Shown one piece after another: positions 33,249-41,509 of a DNA stretch of 42,048 nt. Each line of letters starts with the position of its first letter. The first letter of the stretch is position 1. This stretch comes from an uncultured Campylobacter sp. (GTDB taxonomy: Bacteria; Campylobacterota; Campylobacteria; Campylobacterales; Campylobacteraceae), in contig NZ_CALIMS010000046.1 of NCBI RefSeq assembly GCF_938045345.1, positions 1 through 42,048 of the forward strand, read 5' to 3'. The position numbers and the translations under genes are program-made. The notes beneath the pieces are model-generated. The model did not search any database, had not been told where the DNA came from, and saw nothing but the letters and a program-made list of their open reading frames with translations.

Positions 33249-34543
33249 TTGCCTCCTACGATTTTATAAATTTGATCTTCATTTATCAATTTCGAGTTAA
33301 ATTTCACAACGAGTTCGCCATCGGTCTCGTAAATTTCAATAATGCCTTTTACGCCCTGTAGTGTGGAAAAATCGCCGCCTTTAGGAAAGTATAAATTCTT
33401 AAAAAGTTTTGGATCGCTCAGCCTAGAAAGTAGCGCAAGCCAGATCACACCCAAAACCGCGACGCCAATGCCTAGCGCTTCGATGCCAATTTTGCCAAAA
33501 AGTGCGCCGCCGCAGAGCCCGCCCAAAAAACTGCCAAAAAATCCGAACGAATTAAAAATCCCAAGTGCGGCGCCTTTTTGAGCGACTTTGGCAAATTTGG
33601 ACGCAAGGCTTTGCATAATGGGCTCATGCGCGTTAAATCCCACGAAAAAGAGCATCACGCCCACCACGAAAGCGCTCACCCCGCTAGCAAACGCAAAAAT
33701 CAAATACGAAGCGATGAAAAAGCAGATGCCGATAAGTAGAATTTGCTTAGCTAGCGCGCGCTTTTCGCCTAAAGCGCCGCTCGCACCCATCGCAGTAAAG
33801 CCGAAAATAGCGCCTAGAGCATAAATTTTGGTCAAATCACTTTTGGAAAGTCCGAATTTTTGCACGAGCAAAATTGGAATTAGAAAAAATGCTGCCGTCA
33901 TGAAAGATTTTTGAAAAAAATTCGTTAAATTCATAAGCATTAAATTTTTGTCACTCAAAAGTGAGCCGAGCGGGACCTTTTGGCGCAGGGAGCGGATATG
34001 CGGTTCGGTGGGTACTACGAAAAAAAGCAGCATCAAACATAAAAGCGTAAGCGCTGAACTTAGATGAAATAGGCTGGCAAGCCCAAATTTAGCGCTTAAA
34101 AGCGGACTTAAAATCATTGCGACACCAAAGCTCACGCCTATCATCGCGCCCATTACCGCCATCGCCTTACCGCGCTCTTCCTCTCGCGTAAAATCGCTAA
34201 TTAGTGCGGTAGCTACGGCTCCTACAGCACCGCAGCCTTGCAAAAAGCGCCCAAAAATCATCGTATAAATATTCTCGCTAGCCGCGCAAACGCAAGCGCC
34301 CAGGATAAAAAGCGCCAGTCCTATCGCAAGGGTTTTTTTACGTCCGATCTTATCGCTTAGCACTCCAAATGGCGTTTGCAAAATCACTTGCATAATCGCA
34401 TAAATTCCAAAAAGTAACCCCACTAGGCTTTCGTTTGCGCCGTGTAAGCTCAATGCATACAGGCTAAGCACGGGCAGCAAAATAAATAATCCAAAAAACC
34501 TCGTAGCGATGATAAAACTAAGCGGAAGGACGCTTTTTAGCAT
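33245..34543 (-). CDS. MFS transporter with C-terminal soluble domain (YajR-like)
   Basis: 432 residues from the ATG at 34543 (GAGG nine bases upstream). A TTG at 34558 would add five residues and would itself consume the ribosome site. Twelve membrane segments carry the MFS motif A GVLSDKIGRKKTLAIGL (about 57-73). The last about 55 residues form a small alpha/beta domain (VKGIIEIYETDGELVVKFN) like the YAM domain of YajR. The substrate is unknown. Coupling to moeA could mean nothing more than shared transcription, or a role in oxyanion or cofactor traffic. Confidence 0.83.
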   Translation of the reverse strand: MLKSVLPLSFIIATRFFGLFILLPVLSLYALSLHGANESLVGLLFGIYAIMQVILQTPFGVLSDKIGRKKTLAIGLALFILGACVCAASENIYTMIFGRFLQGCGAVGAVATALISDFTREEERGKAMAVMGAMIGVSFGVAMILSPLLSAKFGLASLFHLSSALTLLCLMLLFFVVPTEPHIRSLRQKVPLGSLLSDKNLMLMNLTNFFQKSFMTAAFFLIPILLVQKFGLSKSDLTKIYALGAIFGFTAMGASGALGEKRALAKQILLIGICFFIASYLIFAFASGVSAFVVGVMLFFVGFNAHEPIMQSLASKFAKVAQKGAALGIFNSFGFFGSFLGGLCGGALFGKIGIEALGIGVAVLGVIWLALLSRLSDPKLFKNLYFPKGGDFSTLQGVKGIIEIYETDGELVVKFNSKLINEDQIYKIVGGK

Positions 34544-34648
34544 AATCTTAGACCTCAAATAATATGAAATTTGTGCCGATTATAGCCAAAAATCGTAACG
34601 AATTCTTTGATTTTGGGTAAAATGGCGGCTTAAATTTAAGGAGAGCGG

Positions 34649-35278
34649 ATGAAAATTTTACTTGCGACGAGCAATAAAAATAAGGTAAAAGAGATAAAAG
34701 AATTTTTCACGGGATACGACGTGTGCGCGCTCGGCGAGGTGCTGGATCCTTTTGAGATCGACGAATGCGGCACGAGCTTCAAACAAAACGCGCTTATTAA
34801 AGTTCGCGCAGTGTATGAGGCCCTAAAAAGTAAAAATTTGCAGAGCGAATTTTTCGTGCTAAGCGATGATAGCGGTATCTGCGTGGACGCGCTGGGCGGG
34901 GCTCCGGGGATATTTTCGGCACGCTTTAGTGGAGAGGGTGCAACGGATGCGAGCAATCGCGAGAAATTAGCAAGGAAGCTGAGGGCTTTAAGCTTAGACT
35001 CCTCGCCCGCGCATTACACGGCGGCGATCGCGCTAAAATGCGATCTGGGCGAGTTTTGCACGCACGGATTCATGCACGGCACGGCGATCTGCGAAGAGCG
35101 CGGTCACAACGGCTTCGGATACGATTTTATGTTTATTCCGCGTGGATTTGACCGCACAATCGGAGAGCTGCCCGCTGAGGTGAAATTTAAAATTTCGCAC
35201 CGTACGAAGGGGCTGGCGTTGATGCAAATTTTGTTGAAAAATTTAGAAAAACAGATGAGGCTTGCTAAATTTCATTAA
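34649..35278 (+). CDS. rdgB: dITP/XTP pyrophosphatase (Ham1/RdgB family)
   Basis: 209 residues. The family motifs LLATSNKNKVKEIKEF (about 4-19), FVLSDDSGICVDALGGAPGI and SARFSGEG are present, with a C-terminal FALS-type SHRTKGLAL. It hydrolyses ITP, dITP and XTP to monophosphates and keeps deaminated purines out of DNA and RNA. The ATG follows AAGGAGAGCGG. It lies just upstream of the tRNA cluster and divergent from the MFS gene. Confidence 0.93.
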   Translation: MKILLATSNKNKVKEIKEFFTGYDVCALGEVLDPFEIDECGTSFKQNALIKVRAVYEALKSKNLQSEFFVLSDDSGICVDALGGAPGIFSARFSGEGATDASNREKLARKLRALSLDSSPAHYTAAIALKCDLGEFCTHGFMHGTAICEERGHNGFGYDFMFIPRGFDRTIGELPAEVKFKISHRTKGLALMQILLKNLEKQMRLAKFH

Positions 35279-35317
35279 ATTTAAAGCCGTAAAAAGCGGA
35301 ATTTAAGAAAAAATATA

Positions 35318-35323
35318 TATAAT
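35318..35323 (+). promoter_or_regulatory. -10 box of the tRNA cluster
   Basis: TATAAT 29 bp upstream of the first tRNA (Pro). Confidence 0.55.
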
Positions 35324-35352
35324 ACGCTTTTTATTCAATCCACGAAAATCTT

Positions 35353-35429
<77 letters not shown>

Positions 35430-35433
35430 TTGT

Positions 35434-35511
35434 GGTGAGTTTAGCTCAGTAGGTTAGAGCATCAGATTGTGGTCCTGAGGGTCGTGGGTTCGATTCCCAC
35501 AACTCACCCCA
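35434..35511 (+). tRNA. tRNA-His (anticodon GTG)
   Basis: Acceptor GTGAGTT/AACTCAC with the extra 5' G-1 opposite C73, a histidine tRNA hallmark; anticodon loop TTGTGGT; encoded CCA. Confidence 0.97.
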
Positions 35512-35517
35512 CTTTAT

Positions 35518-35594
35518 GCGCTCGTAGCTCAATTGGATAGAGCAACAGACTTCGGATCTGTAGGTTGAAGGTTCGACTCCTTTCGAGCGTACCA
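35518..35594 (+). tRNA. tRNA-Arg (anticodon TCG)
   Basis: Acceptor GCGCTCG pairs with CGAGCGT (one G-T pair); anticodon loop CTTCGGA; encoded CCA. Confidence 0.96.
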
Positions 35595-35609
35595 CTGATT
35601 TGATATTTT

Positions 35610-35686
35610 GCGCTCATAGCTCAGTTGGATAGAGCAACGGCCTTCTAAGCCGTAGGCCAGAGGTTCGAATCCTCTTGGGCGTACCA
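35610..35686 (+). tRNA. tRNA-Arg (anticodon TCT)
   Basis: Acceptor GCGCTCA pairs with TGGGCGT; anticodon loop CTTCTAA; encoded CCA. Its 5' third closely resembles the preceding tRNA-Arg. Confidence 0.96.
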
Positions 35687-35735
35687 TATTAAGCTCATAT
35701 TAAGAGCTTTTTGGCTAATATGCGCTTTCTTTTTT

Positions 35736-35820
35736 GCGGATGTGGTGAAATTGGCAGACACACCAGACTTAGGATCTGGCGCCTCACGGCATGAAGGTTC
35801 AAGTCCTTTCATCCGCACCA
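35736..35820 (+). tRNA. tRNA-Leu (anticodon TAG)
   Basis: 85 nt with a long variable arm; acceptor GCGGATG/CATCCGC; anticodon loop CTTAGGA; encoded CCA. Confidence 0.97.
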
Positions 35821-35834
35821 TCCATTCTACGCGT

Positions 35835-35909
35835 TCCGGATTAGCTCAGCGGTAGAGTAGGCGGCTGTTAACCGCTTGGTCGCTGGTTCGAATCCAGCAT
35901 CCGGAGCCA
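35835..35909 (+). tRNA. tRNA-Asn (anticodon GTT)
   Basis: Acceptor TCCGGAT/ATCCGGA; anticodon loop CTGTTAA; encoded CCA. Last of the six-gene cluster. Confidence 0.97.
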
Positions 35910-36108
35910 TATATACTCAAAAATTCCTTTAGACCCCTGATTTTATCGATGTTTAAAGAGCTTTAAGTTTTCTTAGTTTTATAAAAATTTGTTCCAGAAA
36001 TTTTTTAATATTCTAATTTCTCGTTATGCTTTCTAAGCAATCTAGAATACCTTTTATAAAATTTAAAATTCTCATTTTGTAAATAAATTTGATAAAATTT
36101 AGCCATTT

Positions 36109-36124
36109 ATTGATTATAATCAAT
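36109..36124. promoter_or_regulatory. FNR-type operator upstream of hcp
   Basis: Perfect 16-bp palindrome ATTGATTATAATCAAT containing TTGAT-N4-ATCAA, the classical FNR half-site pair. A TAAAAT -10 lies at 36146-36151, giving a predicted start at 36158 and placing the palindrome centre at -41.5, the class II activator position. Confidence 0.75.
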
Positions 36125-36182
36125 TTTTTTGCCTAAATAAAATCTTAAAATTACTAACTAAATTTTTTATAAAGGATTTTCT

Positions 36183-37511
36183 ATGAGCGACAATATAGAG
36201 ATGTTCTGTCATCAGTGCCAAATGAGCGTACCCGAGGGCTGCGGCGCAAAGGGTCAAGACCGCGGCACCTGCGGCAAAACCTCGACGCTGGCGTTACTTC
36301 AAGACACTATGGTTTTCGGGCTTAAAGGCCTTAGCGCCTACCGCCACCACGCACACGAGCTCGGCGCCGATACTAGCGCGGTCGATACCGTTATGGCGGA
36401 TACGTTGTATTTCACGCTGACGAACTCAAATTTTAACTTTGACGAGCATATCGCGCAGCTGATGGCTGTCGGAAGCGCGGGCGTGCAGATGATGGATATC
36501 TTAAGCGAGGCGCATACCGCAAAATTCGGCGTACCGACCCCAGTTAAAGTTAGCCAAAACAAAGTCGAGGGCAAGGCGATTTTGGTCAGCGGACACAACC
36601 TGCACGCTCTTGAGGCGCTGCTAAAAGCGACCGAGGGCAAGGGCATCAATATCTACACCCACTCCGAGATGCTTCCTGCACACGGCTATCCGCAGCTTCG
36701 CAAGTATCCGCACCTAAAGGGCAACGTCGGCAAGGCGTGGTTCGATCAGACCAAGCTTTTTAACGAATTTAAAGGCGCGATTTTGATGACCACGAACTGC
36801 ATCGTGCCGCTTCGCTCGTCCTGTAGCTACGCAGACAGGCTGTTTGGCTACTCTATCGCGGGCACAGACGGCGTCAAGCATATCCAAAACGACGATTTTA
36901 CGCCGCTCATCGAGTGCGCGCTTGCATGCGGCGACGTGAGTATGGACAGCGACGAGAGCTTGGTAACGGGCGGACACTACAAGACGATTTTGAGCCTCGC
37001 GCCGCAAATTTTAGACGCGATCAAATCTGGCAAAATCCGCCGCTTTTTCGTCATCGCGGGCTGCGACGCGCCGGGCAAAGGACGCGAGTATTACCGCGAG
37101 CTAGCGCTTAGCCTGCCGAAAGACTGCGTGGTTTTGACCTCAAGCTGCGGCAAATTCCGCTTCAACGACGTGGATTTTGGAACCGTCCCTGGCACCGAGC
37201 TTCCGCGCTACATCGATCTAGGCCAGTGCAACGACAGCAACGGCGCGGTCAAGATCGCCCTGGCGCTTAGCGAGGCTACGGGCATCGCCGTAAACGACCT
37301 GCCGGTCTCGATCGTGCTGATGTGGATGGAGCAAAAGGCGGTCATCATCCTGCTTGCGCTGTTTAGCCTAGGCGTTAAGAATATCAACGTTGGCCCTACG
37401 GTGCCCGAGTTTTTCAACGACGAAATTTTGGGCTTTTTGGTGCAGAATTTCGGCCTTCGCCTAATCAGTGGCGACGCGCAGGCGGATCTGAAATACTTCC
37501 TGGGCGAATAA
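36183..37511 (+). CDS. hcp: Hybrid cluster protein (hydroxylamine/NO reductase family), short form
   Basis: 442 residues. N-terminal cluster cysteines are Cys9, 12, 20 and 30. The hybrid Fe-S-O cluster ligands are all visible: His138, Glu162, Cys206, Cys294, Cys322, Cys349 and Glu383 (with Lys385). Relative to the 553-residue Desulfovibrio protein these are shifted by a constant 106-112, so about 106 residues are missing in the N-terminal helical domain: one of the two three-helix bundles, as in class III Hcp. It reduces hydroxylamine and NO-related species in the cytoplasm. It has its own FNR-type promoter. An AAAGGA site precedes the ATG, and a stem-loop follows the stop. Confidence 0.94.
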   Translation: MSDNIEMFCHQCQMSVPEGCGAKGQDRGTCGKTSTLALLQDTMVFGLKGLSAYRHHAHELGADTSAVDTVMADTLYFTLTNSNFNFDEHIAQLMAVGSAGVQMMDILSEAHTAKFGVPTPVKVSQNKVEGKAILVSGHNLHALEALLKATEGKGINIYTHSEMLPAHGYPQLRKYPHLKGNVGKAWFDQTKLFNEFKGAILMTTNCIVPLRSSCSYADRLFGYSIAGTDGVKHIQNDDFTPLIECALACGDVSMDSDESLVTGGHYKTILSLAPQILDAIKSGKIRRFFVIAGCDAPGKGREYYRELALSLPKDCVVLTSSCGKFRFNDVDFGTVPGTELPRYIDLGQCNDSNGAVKIALALSEATGIAVNDLPVSIVLMWMEQKAVIILLALFSLGVKNINVGPTVPEFFNDEILGFLVQNFGLRLISGDAQADLKYFLGE

Positions 37512-37530
37512 ATTTCGTAACGAGCAAATC

Positions 37531-37574
37531 GGGTAAATTTAAAATTCGGCAAAGCTTCGATTTTAAATTTACCC
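37531..37574 (+). terminator. Stem-loop after hcp
   Basis: 15-bp perfect stem GGGTAAATTTAAAAT with its complement at 37560-37574, then TTTATAT. It begins 20 bp after the stop. The short T-run makes it moderate. Confidence 0.65.
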
Positions 37575-37763
37575 TTTATATAGCGCTTTTAGCGGAGCTA
37601 GCCGATCCACTCCGCGGCTATTTTGCGCCGACGCTCATATTTAAATTTCACGACTATACCGTCCTTCTTAATTTAAATTTTAAAATTTCATAATCTCACT
37701 AAATGCTTCGAAAAATTTAATTAAGTGCCTTTTTACACATTCAAATTCCAATCGTCTTTGCTA

Positions 37764-37955
37764 TTACAATCCTTCTTTTTCTGTGTAAGTATTTATCTTA
37801 TCCGTATCGCTGCCGCTTATAGTAACCGCTATAGTGTAGCCGTCTTGATGCTTGGTATCTCATAAAATTTTCCGTATCATCTCATTTTTCGCTATCAGAT
37901 ATTGAAATTTAGTGCCGTTAATTTTATATCCATCTTTATTTAATTCTTCAAGCAT
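37764..37955 (-). pseudogene. Remnant of an unknown gene with an in-frame stop
   Basis: In one minus-strand frame the ATG at 37955 opens a 31-codon stretch (MLEELNKDGYKINGT...) that hits TGA at 37862-37860, after which the same frame continues with natural-looking sequence (DTKHQDGYTIAVTISGSDTD...) to TAA at 37766-37764. The composition is protein-like on both sides of the stop. A stop lies just upstream of the ATG. The family is not recognised; chance is possible. Confidence 0.35.
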
Positions 37956-38407
37956 CCTCTCTAATAATCGCTAAAATTTTAAATAAATATAGGATTTAAA
38001 TACGGATTTTAATCTAAATTTTGAGAATACTTTATGAATGCACGGCTTGTGGGAATAAAATTTTAAGCAGATTTTGTGCAAAATTTCAAAATGCAGCTCA
38101 AGCTCGCAAACAGATAAATTCACTGCAGCCTTGCGTTTAGAATTCCGCGCTAGTGATAAATTTCGCATCTTTACGTCGATGCAAATTTTAAAATTCTATG
38201 CAGGAGATAAAATTATAAGCCCGTGCAATGCATAAATTCTAAAATTCCACGTCGCCTATAAAATTCCATGCCTCACACGACACATAATTTTGAAATTTTA
38301 AAATTTCACGCCGCAGATGAAATTTAGGAATTTCCTTTTGCGGTAAAATTTTAAAGCTCTCCCACAAATCCTCTGTCCGCGCGGCGAGTTCCAAATCCGT
38401 CTAGAAC

Positions 38408-39241
38408 TTAGATTTTCCTCACCAGCTCGGGAATTATCGCTTCGAAATCGACCCCTTCGTAGTCCTTGCGCTCCTCGTCGCTCATCGTCTCTTTGATCGT
38501 GCTGACGACGAAGTCCGCAGCGACTCGAACCGCCGTTTCCAGCGACTTGCCGCGCATTATCGCGCCGAAGGCTACGGCCGCGAAAATATCGCCGGTGCCG
38601 TTAAATTTGACCGGCAGCAGCTCGTGAAAATACTCATTCGTCCTGCCCGTGCGTGCATCGTAGCTGAAAACCCCGCACTGATCGGCAATGTAGCCGATGC
38701 CCTTTAAAATAACCTGTCTAGCGCCCAGCTCTCGAAGCCTTGCAAGCAGATCCATGATGAAATCCCTATCCGCATCCTCTCGGTACGGCACGCCTGTAAT
38801 CGCGCAGGCCTCGGTGATATTGGGCGTAATGACGTCGGCTTGAGCGCACAGAAGCGCCATCATACGGGCAAAATCCTCGTTAAAGCCAGGATAAAATACG
38901 CCGTTATCGCCCATACAAGGATCGACCAAAATGGTCTTGCCCGCGCCGCCGAAGCTCGCAAATAGCTCGCTCATAATCTCGATCTGTGCCGCCGAGCCCA
39001 AAAAGCCTGTGTAAATGCCGTCAAATACCACTCCGCGGTCTTTCCAGTGCGCCATGATCGCGCGTATTTGAGAGCTTAGATCGCAAAAGGTGTAGCCCGA
39101 AAAGCCCGTATGCATCGATAAAACCGCCGTAGGGATCACGCTTGTGCTCATCCCCATTGCGCTTAGTATCGGCAAGGCGACGGTCAGCGAAACCTTGCCC
39201 ACGCAGGATATATCTTGAACGGTAAGAACTTTTTTCATCAC
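38408..39241 (-). CDS. Pyridoxamine/pyridoxal kinase (ribokinase-like)
   Basis: 277 residues. PdxY/PdxK-type features: MKKVLTVQDISCVGKVSLTV at the start, VDPCMGDNG (about 113-121), TPNITEACAITG, and the ribokinase catalytic motif FNGTGDIFAA (about 219-228). It phosphorylates B6 vitamers to make pyridoxal phosphate. It is a single gene. The kinase family is clear; the exact vitamer, and whether it instead resembles a hydroxymethylpyrimidine kinase, cannot be settled by eye. Confidence 0.84.
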   Translation of the reverse strand: MMKKVLTVQDISCVGKVSLTVALPILSAMGMSTSVIPTAVLSMHTGFSGYTFCDLSSQIRAIMAHWKDRGVVFDGIYTGFLGSAAQIEIMSELFASFGGAGKTILVDPCMGDNGVFYPGFNEDFARMMALLCAQADVITPNITEACAITGVPYREDADRDFIMDLLARLRELGARQVILKGIGYIADQCGVFSYDARTGRTNEYFHELLPVKFNGTGDIFAAVAFGAIMRGKSLETAVRVAADFVVSTIKETMSDEERKDYEGVDFEAIIPELVRKI

Positions 39242-39412
39242 AATTCCTAAAATTTTTGGCTCTATTTTACCGCTATTTATATTAAAAAGGCGAATTTAAA
39301 TAAAATTTACTCTACGAATAGTCTAAATTTATAATATTTTTGGCGTTTTTCCGCTAAATTTTATCTCGAGTTCGCCGTAAATTCGGCTCTAAAAATCAAC
39401 AAAAGGCAAAAA

Positions 39413-40315
39413 ATGATAACCGCAAAGGCTCTTTACGCATCAGCTCGCCTCAGATCGCTACCGCTTAGCGTCTCGGGCGTGTTGCTCGGTAGCGGCGCGG
39501 CATACGGCGCGGGCGTATTTAGAGCGGATATTTTTGCGCTGGCGCTGCTTACGACGCTGCTGTTTCAGGTGCTAAGCGATTATGCCAACGACTACGGCGA
39601 CGCGGTAAAGGGCACCGACGACGATGGCAGGCTGGGGCCGCGCCGCGCGATCCAAACGGGGCAGATGAGCGCCGAGCAGATGAAGCGCGTCATCATCGCT
39701 ACGGCGCTGCTTTCGGCGCTTTGCAGCCTCGCGCTAAGCGTTTTGGCGTTTGGCGAGCGGTTTTATCTCGTGCTGCTATTTTTAGCACTAGGCGGAGCGT
39801 CGATATATGCCGCGATCCGCTACACCGTGGGAGCCGGCACATACGGCTACAAGGGGCTCGGCGACGTTTTCGTGTTTTTGTTTTTTGGACTACTTAGCGT
39901 ACTTGGCTCGTACTTTTTATACGCGCGTTCGCTCTATGCGGCGCTGCTGCTGCCTGCGTGCGCGTGCGGGATGTTAAGCACGGCGGTGTTAAATTTAAAT
40001 AATATGCGCGATATCCAAAACGACGCGCTCAAAGGCAAGCGCACGATCCCCGTTCGTATCGGACTGCGCGCAGCCAAGCTCTACCACTTCGCACTGATTG
40101 CGGGAGGGGCGGGTCTAATGCTCTGCTACTCGCTTTTACGCGGCGAGCCGGGCGTAAAACTACTATACGTAATTAGCTTTGCGCCGCTTATTTGGCATCT
40201 CTTTTTCGTCTTAAAAGTGAGGGAATGTCGCGACTTTGACGGGCAGCTAAAGGTCGTCGCGCTCTGCACGTTTGCGATGTCGGCGCTATTTTTCGTCGGG
40301 GAAATTTTGGCCTAA
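39413..40315 (+). CDS. menA: MenA-type 1,4-dihydroxy-2-naphthoate prenyltransferase
   Basis: 300 residues with about eight membrane segments. The first Asp-rich prenyl-diphosphate motif lies in SDYANDYGDAVKGTDD (about 56-71), followed by GPRRAIQTG, a MenA-specific block. The second is NNMRDIQNDALKGKRTIPV (about 196-214). It attaches the isoprenoid chain to DHNA in menaquinone synthesis in the inner membrane. This matters because quinol-fed cytochromes (HaoC, Mcc) occur in the same window. Campylobacters are usually credited with the futalosine route, so a MenA-type enzyme is worth checking. Confidence 0.83.
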   Translation: MITAKALYASARLRSLPLSVSGVLLGSGAAYGAGVFRADIFALALLTTLLFQVLSDYANDYGDAVKGTDDDGRLGPRRAIQTGQMSAEQMKRVIIATALLSALCSLALSVLAFGERFYLVLLFLALGGASIYAAIRYTVGAGTYGYKGLGDVFVFLFFGLLSVLGSYFLYARSLYAALLLPACACGMLSTAVLNLNNMRDIQNDALKGKRTIPVRIGLRAAKLYHFALIAGGAGLMLCYSLLRGEPGVKLLYVISFAPLIWHLFFVLKVRECRDFDGQLKVVALCTFAMSALFFVGEILA

Positions 40316-40852
40316 ATTTAAATGCCGCGCAGATAAAATTTACGTCGGCACCGCAGCAAAGTCCTCTCGCGCAAAAGCGCTTTGTGCGAGTTCTCCTAAT
40401 CTTGCAATCAACCTGCTTGTCGCACAGCAAAGCGTCTGCGGCAAGCTCGCTCAATGAAAACGTCCATAGCATATCTCTGTCCGCCTGATGGCTACCGCAA
40501 TAAAATTTAAGGGGGCAAACTCCAGGTCTCCTCGCCGTCTTGTATCGTTAAATTAAGCGAGCAATACCGCTCTTAAGTCCATACAAGCCCCGTCACACCA
40601 CGCTTTAATTGCCGTTTTGACGGCGAGTTGCCCGCCTTTTGCGTCAAATTTAAAAACTAGAGCATTAATTCTACAAAAGGCCCGCGTGTTTGGCGTGGTG
40701 GGCTTTGTGCTTATTGCACGGCGGCAGTTCGCACCGCAAACGTTGCTTTAGCCCTACTTTTGAGCCATCGAGCCGCTAAAATTTTACTAAATTTTACGCA
40801 CCGCCTCTTTGAAACGATGCTTGCAAAACCATGTCTTTCTGCACATAGCCCC
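40316..40852. other. Gene-free spacer
   Basis: 537 bp between convergent genes. No gene, repeat or terminator that I can support. Confidence 0.5.
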
Positions 40853-41140
40853 TTAAAATTCGAAGCAATTTTGCACGTTGTTTAGAACTTCGCGGTCGCA
40901 ATATCCGCCGTTTTGCTCGCAAAAGTCCAAAACCGCCGTCTCATTCGGCGCGCGCCGAGCTCGCAAGAACTCCAACGTGAGGCTATGCGTACCGTCGCAG
41001 CCACGATGCGCCAAGCCCTCGTCCAAGAACTCAAATAGCCGCTCAAACTCCGCCCTACTCATCGGCAGGCTCTTTTCAAATGCATCTCGCTGCCGCTACG
41101 CCGCGAGCTTTTTGAGTTCCTTTTTTCTAGATTTTTCCAC
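40853..41140 (-). pseudogene. DUF2695 protein gene interrupted by an amber codon
   Basis: From the ATG at 41062 the frame gives 69 residues ending GGYCDREVLNNVQNCFEF, with HRGCDGTHSLT in the middle; this is the DUF2695 pattern of CDxT and GGYCDCEVLxNV. The family normally begins about 25 residues earlier with a charged helix. That helix is present upstream in the same frame (VEKSRKKELKKLAA, stop, RQRDAFEKSLPMSR), beginning at a GTG (41140) behind AAAGGAGAAAGA, but codon 15 is TAG (41098-41096). A single G-to-T change from GAG would explain it. Reinitiation at 41062 could still make a shortened protein. The role of DUF2695 is unknown. Confidence 0.7.
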
Positions 41141-41285
41141 TCTTTCTCCTTTGCTGCGCCGCCTTGCCGCACGAATATCCTTTGGGCGCATTAACTTCAT
41201 ACCCGTCGTCCCCCGCCCCAAGCGGGATGCAAATTTCATCCAAACCGTGCGCTACCTCGTCTATACCGAAATAACGCTTATTAAT
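41127..41285 (-). CDS. Possible small ORF upstream of the DUF2695 gene
   Basis: An open frame of up to about 52 codons ending at TAG 41129-41127 reads like a real small protein (DEICIPLGAGDDGYEVNAP, then KGYSCGKAAQQRRKSGKI) and overlaps the DUF2695 GTG by 14 bp, as in a coupled operon. A minus-strand TATAAT lies at about 41311-41306. The weakness is the start: only a TTG at 41243 or an ATT at 41285 is available. The left limit is therefore uncertain. Confidence 0.25.
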   Translation of the reverse strand: MNKRYFGIDEVAHGLDEICIPLGAGDDGYEVNAPKGYSCGKAAQQRRKSGKI

Positions 41286-41509
41286 TTTAGCAGAGCGAAA
41301 TTATAGCAAAAGCAGAGCGCGAAATCGCAAATCCGATGATTAAATTTTATTCTAGAATAAAGAGCTATGTTTTCGGCTAAATTTTGCCGTACCGAGGGAT
41401 AAAATTTAGCAAATTCAGATGAAATTCTATCGAGTAGATGTGTAGAATTTGACCATAATCTAAAACAAAAGCGGCCGCGTTCGAAATACGGCCGCTAAAT
41501 TTTAAAATT
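41141..41509. other. Spacer between assT and the DUF2695 gene
   Basis: It contains the possible small ORF above, its promoter and the assT terminator; nothing else is seen. Confidence 0.5.
41470..41496 (-). terminator. Terminator of assT
   Basis: Minus-strand stem AGCGGCCG / CGGCCGCT with an 11-base loop, then TTTTGTTTT. It begins 14 bp after the assT stop. Confidence 0.88.

Larger units (their letters stand above)
37512..38407. other. 0.9-kb gene-poor region after hcp
   Basis: It holds the hcp stem-loop and a probable gene remnant (37764-37955). The 65-codon minus-strand frame at 37971-38168 is Lys/Phe-rich with no ribosome site and is not accepted. From 38180 to 38350 the spacer is packed with AAATTT/AAATTC words. 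Confidence 0.55.
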
